Shown here: positions 45,589 through 54,934 of the stretch, one piece after another
Position numbering within the stretch: the stretch's first letter is position 1
How the letters are laid out: the number at the start of each line of letters is the position of its first letter
Source: an uncultured Alphaproteobacteria bacterium
GTDB lineage: Bacteria > Pseudomonadota > Alphaproteobacteria > UBA6615
Reading direction: 5' to 3'
NCBI GenBank assembly: GCA_943787745.1
Contig: CALSNJ010000002.1
Span: 694,125 to 758,124 of the forward strand
Length of the DNA: 64,000 nucleotides
Program-made: the position numbers and the translations under genes
Notes under the pieces: model-generated
Databases searched by the model: none
Told to the model about the DNA's origin: nothing
The model's input: the letters and a program-made list of their open reading frames with translations, nothing else

Positions 45589-45615
45589 ACGGGCGCTGCG
45601 GCGCCCGTTTTTCTT
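45589..45615 (+). terminator. terminator after second coxMS pair
   Basis: Perfect 8-base stem ACGGGCGC/GCGCCCGT with TGCG loop, followed by TTTTCTTT. It closes the two-gene transcript, showing that no Mo-subunit gene follows on the same mRNA. Confidence 0.85.
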
Positions 45616-45620
45616 TGCCG

Positions 45621-46160
45621 CTAGTCCGCAGCCGCCTGAATAATATTGCCGTCCACATCGAGCTTAAGCCCTGTTGCGCGCGCCCGGTCCAGAATTTCTT
45701 CCGGCCAGTCGACCCGTGTGGCTTCGGTGCCGCCAACAATCCCGATCATCAACGCGTGCTCATTGCCTGCATTGTAGAATCCCCGCATGACCTTCGGGGG
45801 CACCGAGACGCAATCCATCGGCCCCAGGATCACCTCTTCACGCGTATCAACTTCGTTCCAGTAAATTGACCATACGCCTGTCAACGGAATGAACACCTCT
45901 ACCGTCGGGTGGGAATGCAGAGAGGCACCTTTTCCGGGTTCACATCCGATATAGGCCATGTGAAAGCCCTCAACATCGGTAATGGCCACCGGATTGTCAG
46001 GGTCCTCAGACACCCCTTCTCCGATAATCGAATACAGATCACGCTCATATTCAGGTAGCCGGGTGTCGACGAACATCTGAGGATTCGGCTTTTGGTCTTT
46101 CCAGAGGGCCACGCGCTTCATCATGTCGTCTCGGGACAGGATTTTGATATCGTCGCTCAC
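45621..46160 (-). CDS. cupin-domain protein
   Basis: 179 residues. The cupin core has a metal-binding HSHPTVEVF segment in the first motif and a second beta-barrel motif around VPPKVMRGFYNAGNEHA. The GTG at 46160 is chosen because GGGGGAG lies 4-10 bases upstream; an ATG at 46190 would add about ten non-family residues. Convergent with the coxMS pair and after the TRAP operon terminator. Cupins may be isomerases, dioxygenases or decarboxylases; this cannot be chosen here. Confidence 0.8.
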   Translation of the reverse strand: MSDDIKILSRDDMMKRVALWKDQKPNPQMFVDTRLPEYERDLYSIIGEGVSEDPDNPVAITDVEGFHMAYIGCEPGKGASLHSHPTVEVFIPLTGVWSIYWNEVDTREEVILGPMDCVSVPPKVMRGFYNAGNEHALMIGIVGGTEATRVDWPEEILDRARATGLKLDVDGNIIQAAAD

Positions 46161-46197
46161 GGTTGGTTCTCCCCCAGTTTGCTTTCGCATCTGTTTC

Positions 46198-46235
46198 AAA
46201 AAAAACGGCGGCGCCTCCTCAAGAAGACGCCGCCG
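46198..46235 (-). terminator. terminator of second TRAP operon
   Basis: Stem CGGCGGCG/CGCCGCCG (46206-46213 with 46228-46235) followed on the minus strand by eight T residues. It lies between the TRAP large permease stop and the cupin start. Confidence 0.85.
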
Positions 46236-46263
46236 CAATTCTAGACTGAATTTTCGCTTCAGT

Positions 46264-47610
46264 TTATCTGAAACTGAAACCAATCTGATGATTGAAGATG
46301 ATATCAGAGCTCCAGGTGATCGGCTCTGTCGCCAACTCTGGCAGCAGCCAGACAAGTGCCAGAACAATCAGGATCAGGATCCAGTATGGGATCGACCCGG
46401 CGAAGATCTCGGATAGCTGGACCGATCTATCCGGCACAGCGCCCTTCACCGCGTAGACCAGCAATCCGACCGGCGGTGTCAGCAGTCCCGCTTCAATCGC
46501 CAGAATGCCCATGATCGCAAACTGATACTCGTTGTAACCAAAGTTCTGCGCAATCGGCCAGAAGATCGGAACGGTCAGCAGAATGATCGAACCGGAATCA
46601 AGCAGTGTGCCAAGCACAAGCCAGATCACAATCATGATCAGAACCGCCACATTGGGATCGATACCAGCACCACCAACCGTATCTGTGATCAGGTTAACCA
46701 CGCCCCCGGTTGTCAGAAGACGCGAGTACATCTGAGCTGTGAGAAGCAGGAACAGAATTGGCGCAATGACCTTACCGGAGTCGATAATCGCTTCGCGAAT
46801 ACCGTCCCAGCGCACGCCCTTGATAAGCGCAAGCACCAACCCGAACAGCGCACCCAGCGCCGCGGCTTCAGATGGCGTTGCAAGACCGACCCAGATGCTA
46901 CCAAGCACAGCGACGATCAAGAAGATCACGCCACCACCACTAATCATCTCCTGTCGGGTCAGCGTTTCATTCGACAGGTCGACCGCAGGGGCCAGGTGAG
47001 GCTTCAGGATCGCGAAACCAGAACAATAGAACGCCATCAGGAGGGACAAAATCAGACCTGGCAGAATGCCTGCCAGGAACAGGAAGCCGATCGAGATTTC
47101 CGTCACGATGCCCCAGATAATCAGGAGCACACTTGGCGGGATCAGCATGCCGAGGCACGCACTGCCGGCAACCGAACCAAGAGCAAACCTGCGGCTGTAA
47201 CCGGCCTTCATCATTTCCGGATATGCCAGACGCGAGAACGCGGCCGCCGATGCCAGACTCGTACCGGTCACCGCAGCAAAGACCGCGTTACCGGCCACGG
47301 TCGCCACAGCCAGACGTCCCGGAATACGCTTCAGGCCGAAGTTCATAACCCGATAGAGGTCTGCCGCAGATCCCGATCTACTGACGAACTCTCCCATCAG
47401 CACGAACAACGGAATGACCGCGAACACAAAATCCCGCAGTGCGAAGAAGGATGTGCTGCCCACCTGCCCTGCTGCCAGTTCGTAAGAACCGAACATGAGC
47501 CATGTGCCGACAAGGGCACAGACGCCAAGTGAGATGCCGATATGAATTCCGCCGATAACGGCAAAAATCAAAACAACCAGCATCAAAAGTACGGCTGAAG
47601 TTGGATCCAT
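46264..47610 (-). CDS. TRAP transporter large permease DctM (second system)
   Basis: 448 residues, full DctM topology with family blocks FAVIPLFVLMGEFVSRSG, GTSLASAAAFSRLAYPEM and GSACLGMLIPPSVLLIIWGIVTEISIGFLF. It follows the small permease with a 69-base spacer and is terminated after its stop. Divergent from the triplicated binding-protein genes, with which it presumably works. Confidence 0.93.
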   Translation of the reverse strand: MDPTSAVLLMLVVLIFAVIGGIHIGISLGVCALVGTWLMFGSYELAAGQVGSTSFFALRDFVFAVIPLFVLMGEFVSRSGSAADLYRVMNFGLKRIPGRLAVATVAGNAVFAAVTGTSLASAAAFSRLAYPEMMKAGYSRRFALGSVAGSACLGMLIPPSVLLIIWGIVTEISIGFLFLAGILPGLILSLLMAFYCSGFAILKPHLAPAVDLSNETLTRQEMISGGGVIFLIVAVLGSIWVGLATPSEAAALGALFGLVLALIKGVRWDGIREAIIDSGKVIAPILFLLLTAQMYSRLLTTGGVVNLITDTVGGAGIDPNVAVLIMIVIWLVLGTLLDSGSIILLTVPIFWPIAQNFGYNEYQFAIMGILAIEAGLLTPPVGLLVYAVKGAVPDRSVQLSEIFAGSIPYWILILIVLALVWLLPELATEPITWSSDIIFNHQIGFSFR

Positions 47611-47679
47611 TTTTTACGCCCCCTTGTCCCGCGCGCTTACAAGCGCCAATGCGCTGCGCAGCGGGAATTCATTAAATTG

Positions 47680-48216
47680 CTATATCTGAGAACCGGATAC
47701 AGGTTCGTATTTGCCTTCTTCCTCTTCCGTGATGGCCTGACCGCCAAACAGGAAGTGGACCAAAAGCACGAGATAGGTGAATGCCGAAACCAATGCGAAC
47801 ACGAAGATGAGTGTCCGAACCGGGTAGACCGGAACGCGGATAGAGCCTTCGCCCTCACGCTCGTCGACTTCCCAGCCGATGAGCATGTCCTCATAACCGC
47901 CGAAGGCGATGGAAAGGAAGAACCAGACACCCAGAACCGCAACGGTGACATCAATCGCGCGCCGCCAGAATTCGGAGACGTTCTGATAGATCACCGTCGT
48001 CCGCAAATGTGCGCCACGATAAATGGTGTAGGGCATCTGGAGGAAAAGAATGGAAACCATCGAATTGGCAACAATCTCAATCGTTCCATCGAAGGGATGG
48101 TTAAAGAACGTCCGCCCCATGATGTCGTAGAGAATTAAAAACGCGAGAGCCAACGCCCAGAACGCGGCGATCGTACTCAGTACGCGCGTGACAGTATAAA
48201 CAACCCGATCGACCAT
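47680..48216 (-). CDS. TRAP transporter small permease DctQ (second system)
   Basis: 178 residues with four membrane segments and the DctQ pattern LIYDIMGRTFFNHPFDGTIEIVANSMV. First gene of the minus-strand permease operon. It shares the 438-base upstream region with the plus-strand binding-protein genes. Confidence 0.92.
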   Translation of the reverse strand: MVDRVVYTVTRVLSTIAAFWALALAFLILYDIMGRTFFNHPFDGTIEIVANSMVSILFLQMPYTIYRGAHLRTTVIYQNVSEFWRRAIDVTVAVLGVWFFLSIAFGGYEDMLIGWEVDEREGEGSIRVPVYPVRTLIFVFALVSAFTYLVLLVHFLFGGQAITEEEEGKYEPVSGSQI

Positions 48217-48654
48217 AAATGCCTCCGTATGACATTGCCGCTGGTCACAACGGCAATGTTTGAACCTAGAATCACGCCCTCCCGCGTGGATTCGGATGGG
48301 AAGTTAGCAGACTGTAAGCCTTTGTAAAATCGGGGATCACATAGTTTTTCTTTTTTTTATCACTTCACGGCCATGTTTCGATCAAAGCCCCGTGATGAAC
48401 TTGTCGCAATGACAGGAAACGCTTACGAACATCAGAATTGTACAAGTCAAATCGAGTGCACGCATAAGGCGTACCAAAGGCTGGAATTCTCATGACTTTT
48501 AATTCAATCAATCGTTTGAATGTCTCTAGCTTTTGCCTGCGATTCCTGCTTTTCTTGGGAGAGTCATAAGAAGGACCGCATGGGATTCAGACGGTTCGGC
48601 TCTTTCGTCGTTTTACGTTAATTGCAAATACTTCATGTTTTAGGGAGACAATCA
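48217..48654. promoter_or_regulatory. 438-base divergent region between TRAP permease and binding protein genes
   Basis: No gene seen. It must carry the outward promoters of the dctQM operon and the first binding-protein gene. It includes a poly-T stretch (TTTTTCTTTTTTTT, about 48343-48359) and an AT-rich zone near 48495-48530. The last part ends in AGGGAGACAATCA before the GTG start. No regulator gene is adjacent, unlike the first TRAP system. Confidence 0.5.
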
Positions 48655-49737
48655 GTGACAGCACGTAAACACCTGGTAAGCGTTGCCGCAGCCGGCCTCA
48701 TGGCCGTCGCAGCGACCGCGACCACCACCACGGCATTTGCCGACAACTTCAACCTGCGTATCGCTGCCGGCCATCCGGCTGCACCGCTCGCCACCGTGAA
48801 CCAGCTCAACAAGACCCTGGTTCCCAATGTGACCAAGCGCGTCGCGGCTGAGACAGACCACACGGTCCGTTTCATCGAAGGCTACGGCGGCACGATCGCC
48901 AACCTCTTCGAGGTTCTCGAATCCACCCAGAAGGGCATCGTCGACATTGGCGCCATGTGCTCCTGCTTCGAGCCGACCAAGCTGTTCGTCCATAACCTGA
49001 ACTACTTCACCCCGTTCATCTCGGGTGATCCCAAGATCATGGGTCCGACCACACGTCAGATCCACGAGGAGTTCGATTACTTCAGCACGATCTTCGATCA
49101 GTACGCACAGACCTATGTCGGTGGCGGTGCATTCGATGATTATGGCCTCGGAACAAAGTTCCCGTGGACCAAGATGGAAGAGCTCAAGGGTGTGAAGATC
49201 GGTGCCGCTGGCCCGAACCTTCCCTGGCTCGACTTTGCTGGTGCCTCCAAGGTCCAGACCAACCTGAACGAAGTCTACAATGCACTGCAGTCCGGTGTGT
49301 TCTCGGGTGTCGTGATTTTCCCGGCGCCGTATTTCGGCTTCAAGTTCGGTGAAGTGGCCAAGTACTACACGACCATGGGCTGGGGTTCGGTCCTCGCCTA
49401 CCCGGTCACCGTCAACAACAAGACCTGGGCCAAGCTGCCTGATGACGTGAAGAAGATCTTCCTCGAAGAAATGCAGGTCTATCAGACAGCCGTCGAAGAC
49501 GAGGGCGTGGCCAAGTACACCTCCGCTCTTGAGAACCTCAAGAAGCAGGGCGTCACCGTTCGTGACCTCGGCTCCGAAGAGCGTGGCAAGATGGCTCTCG
49601 CCATTGAGCCGTGGGTCAACGAGAAGGCAGCCGAATACGAAGCTCAGGGTTTCCCGGGCAAGGCCACCTTCAATCGTCTGATCGAACTCGCCAAAGAGAA
49701 CGGCGCCAAGCCGGTTCACGAGTACACAATCAAGTAG
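48655..49737 (+). CDS. TRAP solute-binding protein, copy 1
   Basis: 360 residues. Signal peptide up to about TTTTAFA, then a DctP-fold domain with FIEGYGGTIANLFEVLEST, FDDYGLGTKFPW and GVKIGAAGPNLPWLDFAG. GTG at 48655 after AGGGAGACAATCA; a TTG start at 48622 gives an odd leader without signal character. This is the first of three tandem copies. It is very close in sequence to copy 2, including the signal peptide, so the two arose recently. It presumably serves the divergent TRAP permease. Confidence 0.93.
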   Translation: MTARKHLVSVAAAGLMAVAATATTTTAFADNFNLRIAAGHPAAPLATVNQLNKTLVPNVTKRVAAETDHTVRFIEGYGGTIANLFEVLESTQKGIVDIGAMCSCFEPTKLFVHNLNYFTPFISGDPKIMGPTTRQIHEEFDYFSTIFDQYAQTYVGGGAFDDYGLGTKFPWTKMEELKGVKIGAAGPNLPWLDFAGASKVQTNLNEVYNALQSGVFSGVVIFPAPYFGFKFGEVAKYYTTMGWGSVLAYPVTVNNKTWAKLPDDVKKIFLEEMQVYQTAVEDEGVAKYTSALENLKKQGVTVRDLGSEERGKMALAIEPWVNEKAAEYEAQGFPGKATFNRLIELAKENGAKPVHEYTIK

Positions 49738-49760
49738 CTTCGGCTCCTTTGAAACGGAAA

Positions 49761-49789
49761 AGGGCGGTCTTCGGACCGCCCTTTTTTTT
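49761..49789 (+). terminator. terminator after binding protein copy 1
   Basis: Perfect stem AGGGCGGTC/GACCGCCCT with TTCG loop and eight T residues. A near-identical sequence follows copy 2, and a related one copy 3. Confidence 0.9.
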
Positions 49790-49944
49790 GTGCCCAAAAC
49801 CCCTCATAGGCGGAAGATGGAAAATTGGCTTTACCTTCGCAGGTGTTTCGCTCACAAGGGGGGCGTGCGTAGACATTCCTTTGCGCATTAGGAAAGTGGT
49901 CGACTTGAGGGTCGACCGCTGTTGTTTAATTGGGAGAACAATCC

Positions 49945-51030
49945 GTGACAGCACGTAAACACCTGGTGAGCGTTGCCGCAGCCGGCCTCATGGCCGTCGC
50001 AGCGACCGCGACCACCACCACAGCATTTGCCGACAACTTCAACCTGCGTATCGCTGCTGGCCATCCGGCTGCACCGCTCGCCACTGTGAACCAGCTCCAA
50101 CAAGACCCTGGTTCCCAATGTGACCAAGCGCGTCGCGGCTGAGACAGACCACACGGTCCGTTTCATCGAAGGCTACGGCGGCACGATCGCCAACCTCTTC
50201 GAGGTTCTCGAATCCACCCAGAAGGGCATCGTCGACATTGGCGCCATGTGCTCCTGCTTCGAGCCGACCAAGCTGTTCGTCCACAACCTGAACTACTTCA
50301 CCCCGTTCATCTCGGGTGATCCCAAGATCATGGGTCCGACCACACGTCAGATCCACGAAGAGTTCGACTATTTCAGCACGGTCTTCGATCAGTACGCGCA
50401 GACCTATGTCGGTGGCGGTGCATTCGATGATTATGGCTCTGGGCACCACATTCCCGTGGACCAAGATGGAAGAACTCAAGGGTGTCAAGAGTCGGTGCGG
50501 CCGGTCCGAACCTTCCCTGGCTCGACTATGCTGGTGCCTCCAAGGTCCAGACCAACCTGAACGAAGTCTACAACGCACTGCAGTCCGGTGTGTTCGACGG
50601 CATGGTGATCTTCCCGGCGCCGTATTACGGCTTCAAGTTCGGTGAAGTGGCCAAGTACTACACGACCATGGGCTGGGGTTCGGTCCTCGCCTACCCGGTC
50701 ACCGTCAACAACAAGACCTGGGCCAAGCTGCCTGATGACGTGAAGAAGATCTTCCTGGAAGAAATGCAGGTTTATCAGACAGCCGTCGAAGACGAAGGTG
50801 TCGAGAAGTACACCTCCGCGCTGGAGAACCTCAAGAAGCAGGGCGTCACCGTTCGTGACCTCGGCTCCGAAGAGCGTGGCAAGATGGCTCTCGCCATTGA
50901 GCCGTGGGTCAACGAGAAGGCAGCCGAATACGAAGCTCAGGGTTACCCGGGCAAGGCCACCTTCAATCGTCTGATGGAACTCGCCAAAGAGAACGGCGCA
51001 ACGCCGGTTCACGAGTACACAATCAAGTAG
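49945..51030 (+). pseudogene. broken TRAP solute-binding protein, copy 2
   Basis: Near-duplicate of copy 1 from its GTG to the terminator. Compared with copy 1 it has one extra base at three places: a C near 50097 (CTCAAC becomes CTCCAAC), one in the altered stretch 50437-50450 (TATGGC...TTCCCGTGG is one base longer), and a G near 50491 (AAGATCGG becomes AAGAGTCGG). The net shift is +3, so the last third is again in frame and reads normally to the stop at 51030. Translation from GTG would stop after 50142. GTG at 49945 with GGGAGAACAATCC is kept. Either a real pseudogene or a consensus error. Confidence 0.85.
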
Positions 51031-51053
51031 CTTCGGCTCCTTTGAAACGGAAA

Positions 51054-51080
51054 AGGGCGGTCTTCGGGCCGCCCTTTTTT
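51054..51080 (+). terminator. terminator after binding protein copy 2
   Basis: Stem AGGGCGGTC/GGCCGCCCT (one G-T pair), loop TTCG, then TTTTTT. The sequence before it matches the region after copy 1, so the terminator was duplicated with the gene. Confidence 0.88.
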
Positions 51081-51242
51081 ATGCCCTGTTCCAAATACAC
51101 GAATGTTGATCAAACAAATTTGTCTTCACACGGCCACATTTCCGTTTCACACTTCCCCTATTGCGTCTCGAGTACGTCCCAAAACAATCACTAAGCCCGG
51201 CCTGTCCGGCCGACAATGATAACGTTACAGGGAGTAAATTCG

Positions 51243-52328
51243 GTGAAGCTCAATTCAACAATCACAAAATCTGTCTGGTCCGTCGGGGTCATTGCCTCGG
51301 GGTTGGCCTTTTCCCAATCGTCAGCCATCGCTGATAATTTCAACCTGCGCATTGCGGCCGGTCATCCTTCTGCGCCTCTTGCCAGTGTCAACCAGGCCAA
51401 CAAAACCTTCGTGCCCAATGTCACCAAACGCGTGGCCGCAGAAACCGACCACACGGTCCGGTTCATTGAGGGTTATGGCGGTACGATCGCCAACCTCTTC
51501 GAGGTTCTCGAATCTACCCAGAAAGGCATCGTCGATATCGGCCTGATGTGCTCCTGCTTCGAGCCAACCAAGCTGTTCGTCCACAACCTGAACTATTTCA
51601 ACCCGTTCATCTCGGGTGATCCCAAGATCATGGGGCCGACCACGCGTCAGGTTCACAAGGAGTTCGACTATTTCAGCACGATCTTCGATCAGTATAACCA
51701 GACCTATATCGCAAACGGTGCGTTCGATGATTATGGCCTCGGCACCAAGTTCCCATGGACCAAGATGGAAGAGCTCAAGGGTGTGAAGATCGGTGCCGCG
51801 GGCCCGAACCTTCCCTGGCTCGACTTTGCTGGCGCTTCCAAGGTCCAGACCAACCTGAATGAAGTCTACAACGCTCTGCAGTCCGGCGTGTATTCGGGTG
51901 TCGTGATTTTCCCGGCGCCGTATTTTGGCTTCAAGTTCGGCGAAGTCGCCAAGTACTACACGACCATGGGCTGGGGCTCGGTTGTTGCCTATCCGATGAC
52001 AGTCAACAACGACACCTGGGCCAAGCTGCCGGATGATGTGAAGAAGATCATCATGGAAGAGACCGGTGTCTACAACGTTGCCGTTGAGGACGAAGGCGTT
52101 CGCAAGTTCACCTCTGCCCTTGAGAACCTCAAGAAGCAGGGTGTGACCGTGCGCGACCTCGGCAATGACGAGCGCAACAAGATGGCCGTTGCCATTGAGC
52201 CGTGGGTCCAGGAAAAGGCGGCTGAGTACGAAGCTCAGGGTTACCCGGGCAAGGCCACATTCAACCGGCTTTATGAGCTGGCAAAGCAGAACGGCGCCAA
52301 GCCCGTTCATGACTACTCCATCAAGTAG
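51243..52328 (+). CDS. TRAP solute-binding protein, copy 3
   Basis: 361 residues, intact. Signal peptide MKLNSTITKSVWSVGVIASGLAFSQSSAIA differs from copies 1 and 2, whereas the mature protein is clearly homologous throughout (FIEGYGGTIANLFEVLEST, FDDYGLGTKFPW). GTG at 51243 is preferred because CAGGGAG lies just upstream. It differs from copy 1 in several ligand-site-adjacent regions, so it may recognise a different ligand. Followed by a terminator. Confidence 0.92.
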   Translation: MKLNSTITKSVWSVGVIASGLAFSQSSAIADNFNLRIAAGHPSAPLASVNQANKTFVPNVTKRVAAETDHTVRFIEGYGGTIANLFEVLESTQKGIVDIGLMCSCFEPTKLFVHNLNYFNPFISGDPKIMGPTTRQVHKEFDYFSTIFDQYNQTYIANGAFDDYGLGTKFPWTKMEELKGVKIGAAGPNLPWLDFAGASKVQTNLNEVYNALQSGVYSGVVIFPAPYFGFKFGEVAKYYTTMGWGSVVAYPMTVNNDTWAKLPDDVKKIIMEETGVYNVAVEDEGVRKFTSALENLKKQGVTVRDLGNDERNKMAVAIEPWVQEKAAEYEAQGYPGKATFNRLYELAKQNGAKPVHDYSIK

Positions 52329-52350
52329 TCCACGCCTCTTTGAAATGGAA

Positions 52351-52379
52351 AAGGGCGGCCTCACGGCCGCCCTTTTTTT
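52351..52379 (+). terminator. terminator after binding protein copy 3
   Basis: Ten-base stem AAGGGCGGCC/GGCCGCCCTT, loop TCAC, then a T-run. It lies between the convergent copy 3 and HisD-family genes. Confidence 0.88.
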
Positions 52380-52398
52380 ATTCCTAAATCAGGAAAAT

Positions 52399-53712
52399 CT
52401 ATTCGGCGGCGTCCGTCGCACCGATGCCGATGTTGCGACCCGCGTAACGGCGCAGGCGTAGATCGGCCTGTTCCTTGTGGCCCCAGAACCGTTCGATTTC
52501 GCACAGGCGCGAGCAGTAATCGCCGATCACCGCACTGCCCTCTTCGGTCACCTGCTGATAGGTGCAGGTCTTGAGGAACTTGCCGACCCACAGACCGCCT
52601 GTGTAGCGGGCCGCGCCCTTGGTCGGAAGCGTATGGTTGGTTCCGATCACCTTGTCGCCATAAGCAACGTTGGTTTCCGGCCCGATGAACAGGGCGCCAA
52701 AGTTGGTCATGTTGTCGAGATACCAACGGGGATCTTCAGTCAGGATTTCCACATGCTCATAGGCAATGCGGTCGGCTTCATCGCGCATCTCATCGCGGGT
52801 ATCGCAAAGGATGATCTGGCCGTAGTCCTTCCAGGCGACCGAAGCCACATCGGCTGTCGGCAAAATCTTCAACTGGCGCTCGATTTCAGCCGGAATGGCT
52901 TCGGCCAGTTCACGTGAATCCGTGATGACTGCGGCCGGAGAGTTCGGGCCGTGTTCGGCCTGTCCAAGCAGATCGACAACGACCATCTCGACATCGGCGG
53001 TATGATCGGCAACGACGAGAACTTCTGTCGGGCCTGCGAACAGATCGATACCAACCTTGCCATAGAGCTGGCGCTTGGCTTCGGCCACATAGGCATTGCC
53101 CGGGCCAACCAGCATGACACAGGGATCGATGGTCTCCGTGCCGAGCGCCATGGCCGCGACAGCCTGTACGCCGCCCATGCAATAGATTTCATCGGCACCC
53201 GCCAGATGCATCGCGGCGATCGTCGCCGCGTGCGGTCCGCCTTCGTTCGGCGGCGTGCAGGCGATCACCCGCGGCACACCAGCCACCTTGGCGGTCACGA
53301 TCGACATATGGGCCGAGGCGACCATCGGGTAGCGTCCGCCCGGGACATAGCAACCAACGCTTTCCACCGGAATATTCTTGTGGCCGAGCGTGACGCCGGG
53401 AAGCGTTTCGACCTCGACATCCTTCATCGAATCCCGCTGGACCTGCGCAAAGTTACGAACCTGCGTCTGCGCAAACTTGATGTCCTCAATGGTCTGCTCG
53501 GGCAGGGAATCCATCAATTCCTTGATCTGGGCATCGGACAGACGAAAGCTTTCCGGCGACCATTTGTCGAACTTCTCCGACAACTCGCGCACGGCGGCAT
53601 CGCCACGGCTCTTCACATCATTGAGGATACCTTCAACGATTTCGCGAACCTTGGCATCGGCTTCGTCGGTCGCTTCGGAGTCCATTCCCTCTTTCAGGAT
53701 TTCGATGGCCAT
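52399..53712 (-). CDS. HisD-family dehydrogenase (sulfopropanediol-dehydrogenase-like)
   Basis: 437 residues of the histidinol dehydrogenase family with all key positions kept: Q251 and H254 ([10 protein letters not shown]), E319-H320 (AYEHVEI), D353 (YGDKV), H360 (TNHTLPT) and H412 (WGHKEQ). The block [19 protein letters not shown] is like the catabolic HpsN type that oxidises diols such as (R)-2,3-dihydroxypropane-1-sulfonate. No other histidine biosynthesis gene is near, so a catabolic NAD- and zinc-dependent alcohol oxidation is inferred. Convergent with the TRAP binding protein. Confidence 0.87.
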   Translation of the reverse strand: MAIEILKEGMDSEATDEADAKVREIVEGILNDVKSRGDAAVRELSEKFDKWSPESFRLSDAQIKELMDSLPEQTIEDIKFAQTQVRNFAQVQRDSMKDVEVETLPGVTLGHKNIPVESVGCYVPGGRYPMVASAHMSIVTAKVAGVPRVIACTPPNEGGPHAATIAAMHLAGADEIYCMGGVQAVAAMALGTETIDPCVMLVGPGNAYVAEAKRQLYGKVGIDLFAGPTEVLVVADHTADVEMVVVDLLGQAEHGPNSPAAVITDSRELAEAIPAEIERQLKILPTADVASVAWKDYGQIILCDTRDEMRDEADRIAYEHVEILTEDPRWYLDNMTNFGALFIGPETNVAYGDKVIGTNHTLPTKGAARYTGGLWVGKFLKTCTYQQVTEEGSAVIGDYCSRLCEIERFWGHKEQADLRLRRYAGRNIGIGATDAAE

Positions 53713-53758
53713 TTCACAGTTCCTCGGTTGGCTGAATTTGCAGTTTCTTAAAACACGA

Positions 53759-53789
53759 CGGGCGGCACCGGCAACCCCGGCACCGCCCG
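53759..53789 (-). terminator. terminator of cyclase-1 gene
   Basis: Outer stem CGGGCGG/CCGCCCG with an additional GC-rich inner stem, followed on the minus strand by TCGTGTTTT. It lies just after the cyclase stop and before the HisD-family start. Confidence 0.7.
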
Positions 53790-53816
53790 AAAATCGTAGA
53801 TATTTTGACGCAGGCG

Positions 53817-54800
53817 CTACTTGATCGCCTGCGGGTTGATCGGCGAGCCAACACCACGGGTGATCGGCAGCGGCGGGGCGACAAACATGAACTCATACAC
53901 ACCGTCATTGGCACAATCATTGGCGAGGTCCTTAAGATAGAAAATCTCGCCCATGGTGATGCCGATCTGCGGAATCACGATCCAGTGCCAGGGCTGGAAC
54001 ACATCATCCGTCTCGTTTGGAATGACTTCGCAGCCCCAAGTATCTGCACAGATCGCCGCGATCTCCATATCGTGCATCCAGTCGCAGGTGTGGAACGACA
54101 CGCCCGGGGCTTCACCGCCCGCATAGCCGCCCCATTCGCCGTTCTTCAGGCAGCGCTCCATATGACCTGTGCGGTAGATCACGAAATCACCACGCTTGAT
54201 CTCAACGCCTTGCGCCTTGGCGCAGGCGTCCAGATCTTCCGCGTCAATTGCCGTGCCATCGTCGAGGGAATCGACGCCCGCCCAACGCGCGACGTCGAGC
54301 AGCACGCCACGCCCGACCATCTTGTTGCGCATCTTGTGGATCGCGTTCTTTTCAGCACCGTTGGAACCAACCAACGTGGCGTCATAGCCATTCCACATCT
54401 TGTCGTTGTTGAAGACATGGCCGAGGGCGTCCCACTGGGTGCCACACTGCAGTGGCAACGAAATCGAATCATCGGCGTACTGGCTCGGATATTTCTTGCC
54501 CGGAACCTTCTGCTTGCCCTGAACGGCGTCCGTGCCCGTTGCGAGCATGGTGTGGATCGGATTCCAGCGACCACCAAACAAACCATTCTGTGGACCCTCA
54601 CTGTCAAAGTTAAGACCGAGGGCAAACACCTCGCCGCGTTTCACGAGGCCTGCCGCTGCCTTGCGCTCTTCGTCGCCGGCGTAATTGATCGTGCCCCATT
54701 CGTCATCGGGGCCCCATTTGCCCCAGTTCTTATTGCGTTCGGACTTCTCTTTGATCATTTCCATATCGAAACGGTACTGCGGGTCGTCAAACTTATGCAT
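53817..54800 (-). CDS. cyclase-family protein 1 (kynurenine formamidase fold)
   Basis: 327 residues of the PF04199-type 'cyclase' family. The usual metal motif HGTHxDxxxH reads C119-G-T-Q-W-D-A-L-G-H128, so the two first histidines are Cys/Gln. [19 protein letters not shown] and [12 protein letters not shown] are other family blocks. Start at 54800 after GGGGGAGACCTGAG. It is a paralogue of the next gene. It could hydrolyse amides or esters, but the altered ligands leave this open. Confidence 0.83.
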   Translation of the reverse strand: MHKFDDPQYRFDMEMIKEKSERNKNWGKWGPDDEWGTINYAGDEERKAAAGLVKRGEVFALGLNFDSEGPQNGLFGGRWNPIHTMLATGTDAVQGKQKVPGKKYPSQYADDSISLPLQCGTQWDALGHVFNNDKMWNGYDATLVGSNGAEKNAIHKMRNKMVGRGVLLDVARWAGVDSLDDGTAIDAEDLDACAKAQGVEIKRGDFVIYRTGHMERCLKNGEWGGYAGGEAPGVSFHTCDWMHDMEIAAICADTWGCEVIPNETDDVFQPWHWIVIPQIGITMGEIFYLKDLANDCANDGVYEFMFVAPPLPITRGVGSPINPQAIK

Positions 54801-54878
54801 CTCAGGTCTCCCCCGTTTGAATTTGATGGCAGGTGTGTCCCTGCCAATTTTCTTATAATCAAACTCTAACAAAACAAA

Positions 54879-54907
54879 GGGGCCACGCTCCATCGGAACG
54901 TGGCCCC
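54879..54907 (-). terminator. terminator of cyclase-2 gene
   Basis: Perfect 9-base stem GGGGCCACG/CGTGGCCCC with an 11-base loop, then TTTGTTTTG on the minus strand. It separates the two cyclase genes into their own transcripts. Confidence 0.8.
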
Positions 54908-54934
54908 AAAACTAAAAATATTTCGTGATTTTGC

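Noticed and set aside
48652-49797. Minus-strand frame of 381 codons across binding protein copy 1
   Set aside because: Shadow frame that recurs across all three copies because they are homologous; not independent evidence of coding.
52399-53712. Histidine biosynthesis hisD
   Set aside because: No other his gene nearby and catabolic context; kept as a HisD-family catabolic enzyme, with histidinol activity left as a test.
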